Origin: Toxorhynchites rutilus septentrionalis
Lineage: Eukaryota > Arthropoda > Insecta > Diptera > Culicidae
DNA: 64,000 bases
NCBI RefSeq assembly: GCF_029784135.1
Contig: NC_073746.1
Span: 225,941,882-226,005,881 of the forward strand
Direction of reading: 5' to 3'
Shown here: positions 1 to 12,414 of the stretch, in pieces
How positions within the stretch are numbered: position 1 is the stretch's first letter
How the letters are laid out: each line of letters starts with the position of its first letter
Notes under the pieces: model-generated
The model's database searches: none
The model's input: only the letters and a program-made list of their open reading frames with translations
What the model was told of the DNA's origin: nothing
Made by a program: the position numbers and the translations under genes

Positions 1-2120
1 AATGTGGCCTTCTATCAAACCATGCACTGAGTAACTTAGCACTCTTCTACTTTGTAAACAAAACAATATACTATCACGATCCCTGTTATCTGTGAATATT
101 TTTGGATGTCTGCCAGGAGAAATATATTTATGAAAATCAGTGCTGCGATCCCGGTACTTTTCGAGCTTTTTGGAAATAGAGAATCAACAGGAAAAGTTGA
201 CAAAAATCTGTTCAGAGTTACATACCGGGCTTACGTCAATGCCATCAAGTAATTGAATTCACATTTATTCGCCATATCCGAGTATTGATTAGGCATGTAT
301 TTTCTTCGCATCATATTACATAACTTCACAAATATTAGGTATCTATTTTCCACATGCATACTCACATACAAATCATTTCTTCTTAAGATTATAACCATCT
401 TTTATGGAGAATCCGAAATGGAATGTTCTGTATATACTTTTCGCCATTTTCGCCAAAGCATTTCTGGGGAATCCTATATTTAGCAATCGAACGGATAAAG
501 TTCAGATAACACAGTGGTTAATCGGATCACATGAAACAAAATGCTATGATTGACACATGGCGAGAGAAGTTTCTCCATCCAAAATTTGCACATACAATTA
601 TGTTTTTCCGTATAAGTGTCAAAACCGGATCGTATTATTTCATCTCGCTTCGAATGTGCAGCAATATAGCTCAGTTAGAACGAGCTCGGCCGTAATTGTT
701 CAATCAATCCTCAAAAGGCTCTTACTTCCAGCCGAGTAGCGACAAAATAACTCCTATTATCTGAGACCCGGTCAGTTTATTACGGACTGTTGCCATACCA
801 TATCCGGAACATGTTGATCAATGCTGACCTTGACGGGGGCAATGGAAGCTCTGTGGCCGACGCCGGTTATCGAGAGAGGGTGCTTAATGACAAAGTTGCA
901 TAAATTGAGTTATTGGGCGCCCAACCGAGCGAAAAATGTTCTCAGTCTTAACGACCCAACGGAACACGGGACCTTTTCCTGCTGCGCTGGCGGTGTAGAG
1001 CGTGCCACGTTTGCGTGCGTTGGCCATCTTGGTCTTTTTGTGGCGAGAAACGATTTTTTGCCTTGCAGGAGTCCGGAAACAGTCGGTGCGGTGAAAATAA
1101 GTTCATTATTTAATTTCAGCGCTCGTTTTTCTTTGTCTCGCTCCTCATCATGCTCCCACTCACCAGGGGGCCGTTCCGAGAAGACGTTTGTACGTGGTTC
1201 TTAGGATTAGCGTTATGAAGCGCTTGGTGTGTTATAAGGAGTGATGTACGTTTTTCTTCTCTATCGAACGAAAAAAAGAACTTTCGTATTTTGGTAAGTG
1301 AATTGTGCCCATCAGCCGAATGTTTCTGAGGTATGGCAATGTTGCTGCTGCAAGTGGATGATTTTTTTTCAGGGTTCGTGTAACGCATACTCGTCACGAA
1401 CTTTTCTCCCCGTTGAAAGGATTCGTACCCAACTCGGTGTAACAGTAATGAGAACGTGTTCAACATTTCAGCACCATATATACAGACACGCGAATGGCAG
1501 CCACGTCTTGGAATAGGAATGACAGCGCGGCGGCGAGTTTCCAGTACCGGTTCTTTCGGAATCCATTTCGAAATGCCTGAGGCACACGTAAACTAATTAT
1601 AATTTGGGAAAAGAAGACGGTGAGATGGAGCATCGCTTTGGCAGTCTGCTGTTTGCAAACCGACGAAGCGCACGTGAGAATTGCTTAATGTGAGTTGAAA
1701 AGTGAAGCGAGAGACATTATTTTCACGGACCTCTTCGCGAAATACTTTCGAGCATTAATTCGGTCTAAATAATGGAATAGAAGTAGTCGTAATTTAATTC
1801 TGGATCGCACGTTTACTTTGTTGTTGCGTTTAAAAGCAATTCATAAATTGAATTCCCCGGAATGAATTATCTAAACGAGATATGCCCAAAATAGTCTAAA
1901 TTAAGATATTATGTTTTTAGAAGATAATAGATCAGAGCAACACTATTGGGTAGTTTCAAAACTTCGCCCAAATTTTCATAATGTACCTTACAATCCGCAC
2001 CAACAAACTACAGAAAAATCATTCTAATGCAGGCTACATGCGGAATGATCTGCTCTATTAGGCGATAATAAAAATAATTGAAAATAATTGAAATTAAACG
2101 ATCAATCGATTTTGAAAATT
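1..2120. other. Intergenic stretch, no gene recognised
   Basis: No coding region, RNA gene or transposon could be recognised here. The part from about 550 to 1560 is clearly GC-richer than its surroundings and has open frames of about 115-127 codons on both strands. None resembles a known family and the frames overlap each other, which argues for unconstrained sequence or regulatory DNA rather than coding. Confidence 0.5.
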
Positions 2121-2138
2121 TGTGTGTTTTTTCGGTTG

Positions 2139-2310
2139 TGTAACATTTACCCAAATACCGTTCACCCGAAACACGTTTAGCCGAAGAATTTACCCGAATG
2201 TAACAAATACCCGAATGACATTCACCCGAATAACATTCACCAGAATGCAACGTTTACACGAAAAGAAAATGAACCCGAATGTGACTTTTACTCGAATTCA
2301 AAATTTGCCC
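2139..2310. repeat. 17-bp minisatellite, left arm of foldback
   Basis: Degenerate tandem copies of a unit close to GTAACATTTACCCGAAT. Copies vary in length and sequence. The open frames across it are by-products of the repeat. Confidence 0.75.
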
Positions 2311-2854
2311 GGAATGAAGAAGGAAAAATTGTGACAAATCGGGTTATGAGTTTAGTTGAATATCCTGAAAATAAATAAGATTTAATATATACATCAATAA
2401 TACCACACGAGCGAACAACAAAAATATGAAATGAAAAATTGTAATGAGGAAATTTGAAAATTATACGGGAGACTTCGCTGATATATTTTTAGAAATTAGT
2501 GTAGACATAGTTTTTTTTTTCAACTAGCAATAATCGCACCTCGGTAAAACCTCATTGGTTACGATATCGCCACTGCACAAAGTTGTAGGCACAGTTAACA
2601 ATTGACAAAATACCGTCTTCTGTCCGCTCTTCTTTCCTTATTGCTCTTTGAGGTTAAGAGATCATTTGGAAATGAACACGAGCTTTGGATTTTTTTTCGA
2701 AAATGAAAAAGGTAATTTCAACATAGCAAATGTCTTATAAGTGTGAAAATAATTGGTAAGAAAAAAAAATGGTATTTATGCATTAATGCCACCGCAGCGA
2801 AATTTTTGTTAGAATTTATTTTTTGTAATGAAATTTATTCTGAGATTAATGCAA

Positions 2855-2995
2855 TGGGGACGAAGTCCCCATCTACCTAGGATAAGTAAACGAGGCGACG
2901 CAATCCGAGTTGGCCGCTGACCCGCCGTCAGAAGCGGCGGCCTATCGCAAGTAAACCTGTGTTTCACCGTTTGCCCGGTTAGTTTGAACCATATA
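2855..2995 (+). repeat. GC-rich core, left arm
   Basis: Contains GACGCAATCCGAGTTGG and TTTGCCCGGTTAGTTTG. It pairs in reverse with 3198-3312 and is also similar in direct orientation to 47225-47507, so it belongs to a dispersed family. Confidence 0.7.
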
Positions 2996-3197
2996 AGATG
3001 ATCATTTAGTTAGGTTTTCATTTTAGGATTTTATTTTAGTCTCATCGATGCCCTAGAATAATGAAGGAAGGGGTGTGATAATTACTAACTGCTACTTATC
3101 CAATTATTTTTTAGCATTCAGTACATTATCTGTATTATTATTATGTTCAATCACAACGAAACCGTTTAACTTAAAAAGTTGTTTTAACTTTTTTTTC

Positions 3198-3312
3198 AAA
3201 CTAACTGGGTAATCGGTGGATTACAGGTTTGCTTGCGAGAGGCCGCAGCTTCCGAAGGCGGCTCGACGGCTGACTCGGATTGCGACACTTCATTTACTTA
3301 TCTTCGTTAGAT
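3198..3312 (-). repeat. GC-rich core, right arm (inverted copy)
   Basis: Reverse-complement partner of 2855-2995, with AACTAACTGGGTAATCGG near one end and GACTCGGATTGCG in the middle. The match is imperfect, so the foldback is old. Confidence 0.7.
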
Positions 3313-3937
3313 GGCAACTTTAACGTAAATATTCAACTATTGCAGAAAATGATCCCTTCTTTGATAAATGTGCTTCTCTGTCCCGTGATGCTCTACTGTT
3401 TTTAATTTCTTATCCGGATTAATCATAAAATTTTAATGTTTTTTTGAATATTTCTTTCTTTTTCATTCCAAATTATTGACCATTCGGGTAAACGTTCTAT
3501 TCAGATGAATGGTATTCGAGTGACATTGTTTCTCGAAAATGCACTTGAATCTCCCTGTGTTATAATACTGTTTTTTATCTCCTTACAACGCATCATCTGC
3601 CTTTCCTTTTTTCTATTTTAAACAGATTTCAATATCTCATTCTATGAATTTCACGGCGACTGGTTCAAATTGACAGATTTCTTCTACGTGTCTGTGCTAC
3701 GTGATTCAAATGACTGGATAATGTTTATAATCGAATTTGAAAGTCTATCATTTATACAAAATTAATCATTTATTTAATATAAAAGTGAAACTATAGTACG
3801 TAACGCCGCTTTCTGTCGTTTTTGCTCTTCCCGCGCAATATACGACTTTTTAGATACCAATTAATGTTTAAATGTGATCAACGCTTATCAGAATGAAATA
3901 TAAAAATATTTTCTAATTCAATATAGCTGTAAATAGC

Positions 3938-4117
3938 TCATTCTGGTAAATGTTACATTCGGGTGAATGTTGCATTCGGGTAGATGTTGCACTCGAGTGA
4001 ACGCTACATTCGGATAAATGTTGCATCCGTGTAAATATTCAATCGGGTAAATGTTACATTCGGGTAAATGTTGCATTCGGGTGAAAATTCATTCGGGTAT
4101 TTGTTACGTTCGGGTGA
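3938..4117. repeat. 17-bp minisatellite, right arm of foldback
   Basis: About ten copies of ATTCGGGTAAATGTTAC with substitutions, mostly spaced at 17 bp. A short extra patch of the same motif lies at 3481-3527. It is the inverted partner of the array at 2139-2310. Confidence 0.8.
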
Positions 4118-4127
4118 TTGGAACATC

Positions 4128-4811
4128 TCGGGTTTCGCGCTTAGCGACACATTTGGCGTTCCATTTTTATTTATATAGCTGAATTATTTTTTTGATGAGT
4201 TCTTTCGAATATTCCTGTTTTTTTTTTGCTAAACGAAAGATCGTGGGTACAATTTCATATCTCGCTCTTGATTGATCTTCTAATTGGCCCTTTACAATTC
4301 CCATTTTTGGAAAAAAAAAAAGATTTTTCGGACCACCTTAAAATGGAAATGGGCACCCTAATAATACAATGAAAAAATACATGTCTAATATTTTGCGGTA
4401 AGGAACCAAACTACCACTTTTCACGGAAATCTGAGAACAACTATATCGGTTTGGCATGGCTGTATAGATAGAAGATAGAAATATGCGTTATTTCGCCTGA
4501 AAATCCATTTCCACAGAGATCAATTTCATTGGCGCAAACTTCGAATGGACTAACAACGCTTATTATGACGTAACTGTAGAGAACAAAAGTAAATAAGTGA
4601 TACTGATAAAAAAAATCGAGCGAATGACACTGAGACAAAAACCCTATTTCTATATGGCAATTCAATTTTTCGAATTTTCCGACTTTCCTTCAGAATTATT
4701 TTTTCTCCCCGTATCATTGTTTTGTAGGCAGAGAAAAATAAAATAAAATGAAAACGGCCTAAATTGGACGATTCCTTCCTCGGGTTTCGTGCTTAGCAAC
4801 ACATTTGGCGA
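4128..4811. repeat. 32-bp direct repeats flanking a repeat-derived block
   Basis: CTCGGGTTTCGCGCTTAGCG followed by ACACATTTGGCG at 4128-4159 recurs at about 4779-4810 with two mismatches. The block between them contains a fragment of the TAGCTGACCC-family repeat (about 4180-4315, with GATTGATCTTCTAATTGGCC) and a fragment of the family seen at 36703-36930 (about 4300-4460, with ACTATATCGGTTTGGCATGG). Confidence 0.5.
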
Positions 4812-6356
4812 TTAGTTCTAGTGTTCAACACCCGTTGCGACTCTAGACAAAATCGACCATTTTATGATTCTGAGTGCAATTGATTCACATACATTATTCA
4901 ATCTTCTTACAAACCGCTTTCAGATCGTGAAACTTCTAAGCAACGGATTTCTCGTCATCTGCTTCATTTTGTTCTCTCATTGCGTCTTTAAGTACTTTAA
5001 TATGCAATTATCGTTAGCTTCCCAAATCTTCGTCCTAAATACGAAAAAAAAAAAATTACCCGAAACAGTATGCAACTAGCCGGATAGTTAAACAGCGTAA
5101 AAAAGCGCCACAGATTCTGTGCCAAATAATCCGTTAGAAGCATTTAGATCATACCTTTTTACGACTGGTGACCCCCTGCAGGCCGGGCCCCTCACTTTGT
5201 GCTGCGTGTTCGGTCCGGATTTTTCTCTCCTTCTCGTTTTGGCCTCCCGTAAACTTTGTGGAAAACAAATTTAAATAAACACTTTCAAGACACATCAAAT
5301 AACGCGAAGCGCAGAAGAACGCCAAAAATATCCAGTCCATTTGTTCGGCCAGAAATTAAACGAGCTCCGAACAAACGGCCCATTATCTCAAGAGTGCGAG
5401 CATAAGGTGTGGGTGGGTTATATAGAAAGGGGGCAAAAAACGCGAACTTGTGGAGCTGTTTCCAGAACAGCTTAAGCATCTCCACAAAACTTCTGTGTTT
5501 ATGACCACTTTTGCTCTCAGTCCGATTGTGTGAGTGTGAGTGTGTGTCGTTGTCTCCTTCCCGCTTTTTACCGTCGCCACAAGTCTTTCCGAATTCGCTT
5601 TCTTGTAATGTTTGGGATGGTCCAATTCACCACATTCAATTTTCTGGCGCGCTTTTCAGTCGAGTGCTCGCTCGCTCCTGGCTCGTCCCTCTTTCCCGTA
5701 TCCGTTTCAGAAACAATTATACGGGATTCGGAGGCAGTAAAACAGCCCGTTGAGGTCTCTTCGCGGGCTCGCAGCAAAAATGCAAAGTATTTTGTTAGAC
5801 GAACTTTCCGCTATCTACTTGCAGTGGGAAACAACGTGATTGTGGAAATCGATATAAACCCTTGCGGTGTGTAGCCGAGCGACGGGGAGGTTGGCGTCCG
5901 GGGTCCGGCTAAATTGGCAACAGTAGCTAATTATTGGCATCGTTATTTTTTTTTTTGATAACGAAAACAATTTCATTGCAGCATTTTGCACACGATCGCT
6001 TTACAAATGATGGAATGATTGAACATGAAGTGCAAATTTAATTTCTGCTTCATGTTCACTCAAATGATAGACTATTGAATATTTCAAAGAGCCGGCTCGT
6101 TGTCGTCGCATAGCCTTCGAGAAATCGTTCGGTGTCGATTCGTTTTAGTAAATTGAAGCTTTTGCTCTTGCTTTTGCTATAGATCCATACATGTTATGGA
6201 ATTACTCGTTGAAATTCATGCTGCAGGTTTAATTTCATTAAATTTCGATTCCTGACAATATTTGGTCAAATGTGATAAAAAATAGATAAAAAAAATGTGG
6301 TAAGTGTGATATTTAAGAAAAATAATTGGCCAGAAAAACTTGATCTACATTTATGT
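4812..6356. other. No gene; GC-richer island with promoter-like motifs
   Basis: No recognisable coding sequence. The part from 5150 to 5900 is GC-richer and includes a TATA-like GTTATATAGAAAGG near 5417, an initiator-like TTCAGTCG near 5658 and an acceptor-like pyrimidine tract ending TTTCAG at about 5710. Together these would suit a short 5' exon, but nothing confirms transcription. Confidence 0.3.
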
Positions 6357-6920
6357 TGTACATTGTGGTGCCAATGGATGTATGGGGAAAAGTAACGTTC
6401 GAATTTTTGAACGGGACATTCTGCAAAGTGTTGATTCGCGCAAGAAAAACGCTGTGCAAAATTTTTGCTCAATCGTACTTTATTTAACGGATGTCAGCAA
6501 AAAATTTGGACTTTGTCGCAAAGACGTCAAAGTTCAAGTTTTTTGGAAAGCGCAAAATCACCCAAGAGATTAGTACATAAAATCTATATTTCCAATAAAA
6601 AATTCGATGCCAAATTACGCTGTGTAAAATTGCATGAAACGTCTAGATTCACTGTTATCTATTTTTTTTGTCAAAAAATCGACTTTTGAGACGGAAAAGT
6701 CTAAAGAAGTCAATTTTTAACAAAAAAGAATCTCGAAATAACAGTAAATCTCGACGTTTCATGCAATTTTAAGACATCAAACATTTTTCTCGATTTCATG
6801 TGATTTGTCGCTGCGACACTAGTAAATGAAGTCCGATATAGCTGAAATTTTGCGTAGGGTATTTTTTCACGGGAATTCGAAAATTCAAGATAACCATTTT
6901 CATTGGCACCCTAATGTACA
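6357..6920. mobile_element. MITE with 20-bp terminal inverted repeats
   Basis: The left end TGTACATTGTGGTGCCAATG is matched in reverse by the right end (TGTACATTAGGGTGCCAATG). Near the middle, 6627-6658 and 6738-6770 form a second inverted pair, both containing GCATGAAACGTC or its complement. No transposase is encoded. The subterminal GGGTGCCAATG resembles the ends of the elements at 36401-36883 and about 4300-4460, suggesting one family. Confidence 0.65.
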
Positions 6921-7483
6921 TGCACCATTTAAAACCATTTGATTTTAAAGTTGAAATTTGGCGCAATTAGCATACAACAAATACAACTAAGCATAAAAAA
7001 TCTAAAATTAATTTTTTGTGCTACTTTTTATTTGACCGTCAAATCTTCTGGCGAAATTTGCGTTCACAATATCAGGGAACCATAACTTTATGAACTTTAC
7101 GTTTCTTAAATGCTTGGCATCCCAGTTTATGTTTGAACAAATTGTGCATTGATGATTTGAACATTGAGATCAACGGTCATTTTACATGTAGACCGTTGTG
7201 ATTTTAGTCGAATTCGTTCTCTGATAATCTTAATCATTAGCTCAGTCCTTGCTGGACGTCTTCTGCTGATTAAAAAAATACTATTCTTAGACAATAAGAT
7301 TGAAGATTAAGTAAGTTCAAACAACATTTTGCTCAATTTATTGCTTTTCTATGTTCCTCTATCTCCCTTGAAAATGAAAATCAGATTTTATTAAAAGTTA
7401 TTATTCGACACCAAATTGTTCGCTGTATTGATGGCATTCTATTCCAATAATATTATTTCACATGGTTTGTTTTTATACTATAC
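6921..7483. other. No gene recognised
   Basis: AT-rich sequence without a supported coding region. A small hairpin with ATCAACGGTC pairing against GACCGTTGTGAT lies near 7171-7203. Confidence 0.45.
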
Positions 7484-7796
7484 TAGCTGACCCGGCAAAC
7501 TTCGTCCCGCCTAGTATTTGTTTTTTGTTATCAATGCGTTCAAACATTCACGTTTTTTTACTGAGCGCAAGTTCATGAGTCCAATCGCAAAACTGTTCAT
7601 TGATTGATCTTCTAATCGACCCCTTTGAATTTACCTTTTACTAAAAAAATCCTAGTACTTCTACCAAAATTCATCATTATAATAACAGATTATTTTCAGA
7701 CATAATTCTCTTTCAAGATTTATCAATAACTTGCAAATAACATGTTTCTCCGTTACACGGAATAAATGTTTGATACAGAAAATATGATAGAATAAT

Positions 7797-8238
7797 GACA
7801 GACCCCTCCCCATTATTCCCTTTAGAGAGGAAGGAGGAGTGTCTATTCACCATAGAAACGTTTCGTGCCCCCTAAAACCTTCACATGCCAAATTTCCATT
7901 TGCTTGATTAGTTTTCGAGTTATGCAGAAATTTGTTTTTCATATGTATGACAGTCAACCCTAAGAGAGGGGGGGGGGGAGGAGTGTCAAACCACCATAGA
8001 AACATTTATCGCACCCTAAAACCTCCAGAGGATAATTTGGTTGCATTTGCTTGATTAATTCTCGAGTAATGTAGAAATTTGTGTTTCATTTGTATGACAG
8101 CCCCCCCTTAGAGAGGGGAGTGGAGTGTCTTACTACCATAGAAATATTTATTGCACCCTAAAACCTATATATGCCTAATCTGGTTACATTTGCTTGATGA
8201 ATTCTCGAGTAATGCAGAAGTTTATGTTTCATTTGTAT
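7797..8238 (+). repeat. Three tandem units of about 147 bp
   Basis: Units start at about 7797, 7949 and 8096 (152, 147 and 143 bp). Each carries GACAGnC-rich sequence, an AGAGAGG(G)n block, ACCATAGAAA, CACCCTAAAACCT, TTTGCTTGAT and TTTCAT-TGTATG. A partial fourth unit starts at about 8239. Confidence 0.8.
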
Positions 8239-8295
8239 GGCAGCCACAAACTTTCATGTTGATCGGTTCAGTAGTTTCCGAGTCCATAAGAATCA

Positions 8296-8960
<665 letters not shown>

Positions 8961-10438
8961 GTTGTGTCCAAGATACGACCGCATTGTTGACGTAGAACTA
9001 CGTTGTAATTTTATATAAGTCGCTCGTTTATACCTTCGGATATTATTCTATAATGCTGTGAAATTTTAGAAACAACTTCATAGTTGAATAATCTCTGAAA
9101 TGATTTCTTCATTGTAGAATCAGTTGACGATAATTGATTGTTGATTCATTCTTGCCCTCGCAGAACAATACACTAGCTGATCTTATGTCGCAATTCATTT
9201 CATGTAAATGCAATGAAAATTTATCTCGAACGCAAGCAAAATAAACTCTTTTTGTTAATATCAACAATCTCGAAAACAATAGTATTGTTTCATTATGATC
9301 AGGATTAGCGCAAATGCAATCCTAGTTGAAGGCAGTTTTGCGACTGGCACGCGAACCCGAATAACTTATAACATTACAGTACGACATTCAAAATGCCTGG
9401 TATTTCCCAAATAATTTTTTGTCGCACAACCTTAACGCCTGCTTCGCCATAACGTCAGTTTAATGCATTGATGCAATGTCAAAGGCACCAACGAAGCCCT
9501 GCTTGGAAAAAGACTGAATTATGCCACACAGCTTGTACTCTGCTGTAACACCCATCGATGCGAATTCGATGATGAGTTTGTCAAGAGCGACCGCCTTCAC
9601 CGCCACCGGTGCGAGCTTGATTTTGGTTGCTGCTTGGGTAACGGCGTTTACATTTTCGACCGACGCGCCGAAGTCGCCTTCTTCGCTGTTGTTCGTTGCG
9701 GTGTCACACTCGCGAAGGTTTGGCTCAGTGCGTGCGCTTTTCACTGCACCAACATCGCGTGCATCATTAGGTGATGCTTGCCTCGAAATTTTATTGCCCC
9801 TGGCAATGTGTTCGTTTTTTGCAGAGCTCGAGCCTGCCTTCCTGTTCTTCTTGCTCATCACACATTACGTCTAATTTATGACGCGGAAAGAAAAACACTA
9901 TATGAATAACGCAAAAAAACGATCTGAAAAAACCACACGACGATATCCAAGTTGGATTACCAATGATGTGGTCCAATATTAGATCAAACGCAGTGAAAGC
10001 AAAGTGATCTGGATTGCTCAACAGTCCGATGCCGCATAAAAGTTTACCTCAGCGATATCCACTGTTTATACTCCAGGCAAGTGTTCCCCTTCATTCTTCT
10101 TCTTTTCCTTTGTTCACAGTGACTTTAAATCCTACGATTTCTCCATCGTTGCTCGTTATTGACCGCTCTGTTCGGGAAAGCACACAAATGGACAGAACAA
10201 ATGTATGGGAAAACGAAAACGCTTAAAGTTTTAATGAATTTTAACCATTTACAAACCAGGGGATTCGAATGTATAGCATATTAAACAAATCTTAGTGAAT
10301 TTCCGATTCGTTTAGTATGTAAATCACCAAAATACGTTCACGGCAAAAAATAGTTATTAACGTTAACTTTATTTCATAAAAACGTGACTTGTTTTCTGAT
10401 TTGGCACCCTTAATGAAAGACGTAGTTCTACGTCAAAA
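8961..10438 (+). mobile_element. GACGTAGGACTACGTC-terminus element, copy 1
   Basis: End A is GTTGTGTCCAAGATACGACC followed by GCATTGTTGACGTAGAACTACG. End B is GAAAGACGTAGTTCTACGTC followed by AAAA. Reading inward from each end, both give TTGACGTAGAACTACG, so the ends form inverted repeats. B is itself a 7-bp hairpin (GACGTAG-tt-CTACGTC). The interior holds a 132-codon minus-strand open frame (9460-9858). The B-side interior (about 10300-10418) matches 33300-33420 and 35655-35771. Confidence 0.65.
9460..9858 (-). pseudogene. Possible LINE ORF1/gag-like N-terminal fragment
   Basis: A 132-codon open frame starting at ATG 9858; the in-frame GTG just upstream is not a credible eukaryotic start. 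The N-terminus is lysine-rich (MSKKNRKAGSSSAKNE), the middle polar and acidic. The C-terminal third (about residues 80-115) has LAPVAVKAVALDKL and GVTAEYKLCGI, a pattern that recalls the start of the RNA-binding region in ORF1 proteins of mosquito Jockey-type LINEs. The usual continuation is missing and the frame ends soon after, so it is at best a truncated fragment. It lies inside the element at 8961-10438 and is GC-richer than its surroundings. Family assignment is from memory and weak. Confidence 0.35.
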
Positions 10439-12411
10439 CCTTCATAAGAAATGTCACCTCATCAATAAGAAGTTACATGAAACTTTTTCATGATTCATAA
10501 TTTCTTTTTCAATGTGCCAGTGTAGGATTAGTCCACACAAAATGTTGTTGTGCTTCAATATGAACTTAACGAAAAACGTATCAAATTCATTCCCGAGAAA
10601 TACTTTGCTTCTTCCAATCATAGTATCTAAGGAGACTTTCGGCTTTCCGTATGAGTAGGTAAACATTACAAACGAAAAAAATGACACCCTCTCTCTCTGC
10701 AGCATCCTGGCGGAAAAATTGAGATTCCCACCGGGCGGTCTTCTGCAGGAGAAAAAGTCAAAGTAGAAAAACGAATTTGATATATTATGGATTTTTTTGC
10801 CACCCATTTATTTATGCTTCAATGATCAACTCGGTATCGTACTTTTTTTATGCCACGCACAGTCCCAGGGCATCCTTTTTCCATCGATACACGATGATGA
10901 AGATCAGGTCATCGAGCAAGGGATGATGTCTTTCATATGTCCATAAAGTTTTTTTTATTGATTCACCCCACCAGCAAAACCCACTGGGAATACAGACAAA
11001 CACTGTGACACACGAGAAGAAGCAAAAAAAAATAAAAATTAGCTAGAATACCGTCTCCTTGGTGCTAACGTGTTTGCTTAGGATCTGACCCGATCCAGGG
11101 AGATGTTTTCAAGTCACTTTGATGGGTTAGTGTGAAAGAAAATGCCTTCACTGAGAGGGGAAAACACATTCCCATTTCGTCCAATACAACTGTCAATTTT
11201 CATTTCGACGGGGTTTCTTCTTTGGAAACTTCTCCCCAGCAAGTCCTTTTAATGGATCAACGGTATAGATGGAATTTAAGTCGAAAAGTGCTTCAGGCTC
11301 TTTTTTGCGTCGGAGGAAACTTTTGCTGGAAACTAACTAATTTAAAGCTTTTAGAGTATTGGACACATAGCAGTAAAATATTAATTCACCTCATTCTTTC
11401 CTTTCGTTTCCGACATGGTTTCGCATTTCGAAAGGAACCCTCGTTCCGGCTTGCCTGCCGAATATATTGCTTACCGATCTGTTCTCCATAAACAAGGGAC
11501 AACGCCGGGGCAATAAATTAATATTATCATCAATATTTATCCATTTTCTAGGATTTAGATATATAATCAGCACAATGGCTTCTTCCCATTCTTGGTCCCG
11601 TCCAAAAAAAAACCGCCATTCGTTCTGTGGGTGCTGCTTTTCTCAGGCTTCCACAAGTTATGGGCAAACAAAAAAAATCTGCCTCAGCACCACCAGCCGA
11701 CGGCGAAAAGTGAAAATAAATCTTTATAGATCCGTTCACTTTTCTTTCCACCGATGCCCGTCCTTGGCCCGAGTTTCTGCCAAAATCCCATCTGGGGTGC
11801 TGACTTTTCAGCCTTCCCATCAGTCTCCACCCAATGATTCGCCGAACGCCGAGTCAAACTCCTCACCGTCGGACCACACTTTGCGCGTACTAATTCATCC
11901 TGAACGCGAAGAATTGGTGTGTGTATGTGTATGTGTGTGTGTGTGTGTATGTACGTATATTATTTTTTTCCTCTTCTTTTTCTTCTTATTGTGTGTCCTA
12001 CTTTCCTCCTTTTGGGCCCACGGGAATTTCGGTCTGTACCCTTCTCAATGACACAAACTGTCCGCAGGAAACCCCACGGAATGTGATACGTTCGAATTCA
12101 GATCATGCTTACGGTGGAATAGTACGGGGAAAGCGATGGATAGGAGGGCGGCGCTTTGAACACTAAGGAAAGGTACGGGTAATTTTTCATGCAAATATAT
12201 GATTTTTGTATAAATCTACCACTATGTTTCTTCAATCGAATTCGGGGGGTTCAGACAATAATTCACGAATCGATGTGGGTTCATCAACGTTCCTCCACAA
12301 ATTTGCAATGGAAATGTTAGCAATGAGGATGGAATATTTCAAAATATTAGATACACCCAAAATTAATATTTAGCACATGTTATGTCATCCCGATTTATTA
12401 CATCATGACTT
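10439..12411. other. No gene; GC-richer island and (GT)n
   Basis: No supported gene. The 117-codon minus-strand frame at 10454-10807 and several frames at 11130-12050 resemble nothing I recognise. From about 11130 to 12150 the sequence is GC-richer and pyrimidine-rich. A GT microsatellite lies at 11916-11960. Confidence 0.4.
11916..11960. repeat. (GT)n microsatellite
   Basis: About 22 GT dinucleotides with a few A interruptions. Confidence 0.9.
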
Positions 12412-12414
12412 TAT

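Larger units (their letters stand above)
2139..4117. mobile_element. 2-kb foldback element with minisatellite arms
   Basis: The two halves are inverted copies of each other. The outer part of the left arm (2139-2310) holds degenerate repeats of GTAACATTTACCCGAAT; the right arm (3938-4117) holds the reverse complement, ATTCGGGTAAATGTTAC. Further in, 2855-2995 is matched in reverse by about 3198-3312, sharing GC-rich blocks such as AACTCGGATTGCG and TTTACTTATC. The centre is around 3000-3195 and is AT-rich. No transposase was found, so it is probably a non-autonomous foldback transposon. Exact ends and target duplication were not determined. Confidence 0.75.

Noticed and set aside
1116..1466. 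116-codon minus-strand frame and overlapping 127-codon plus-strand frame at 821-1204
   Set aside because: They overlap on opposite strands, lack recognisable similarity and show no splice or promoter signals.
10454..10807. 117-codon minus-strand frame
   Set aside because: No known motif; length is near chance in this composition.
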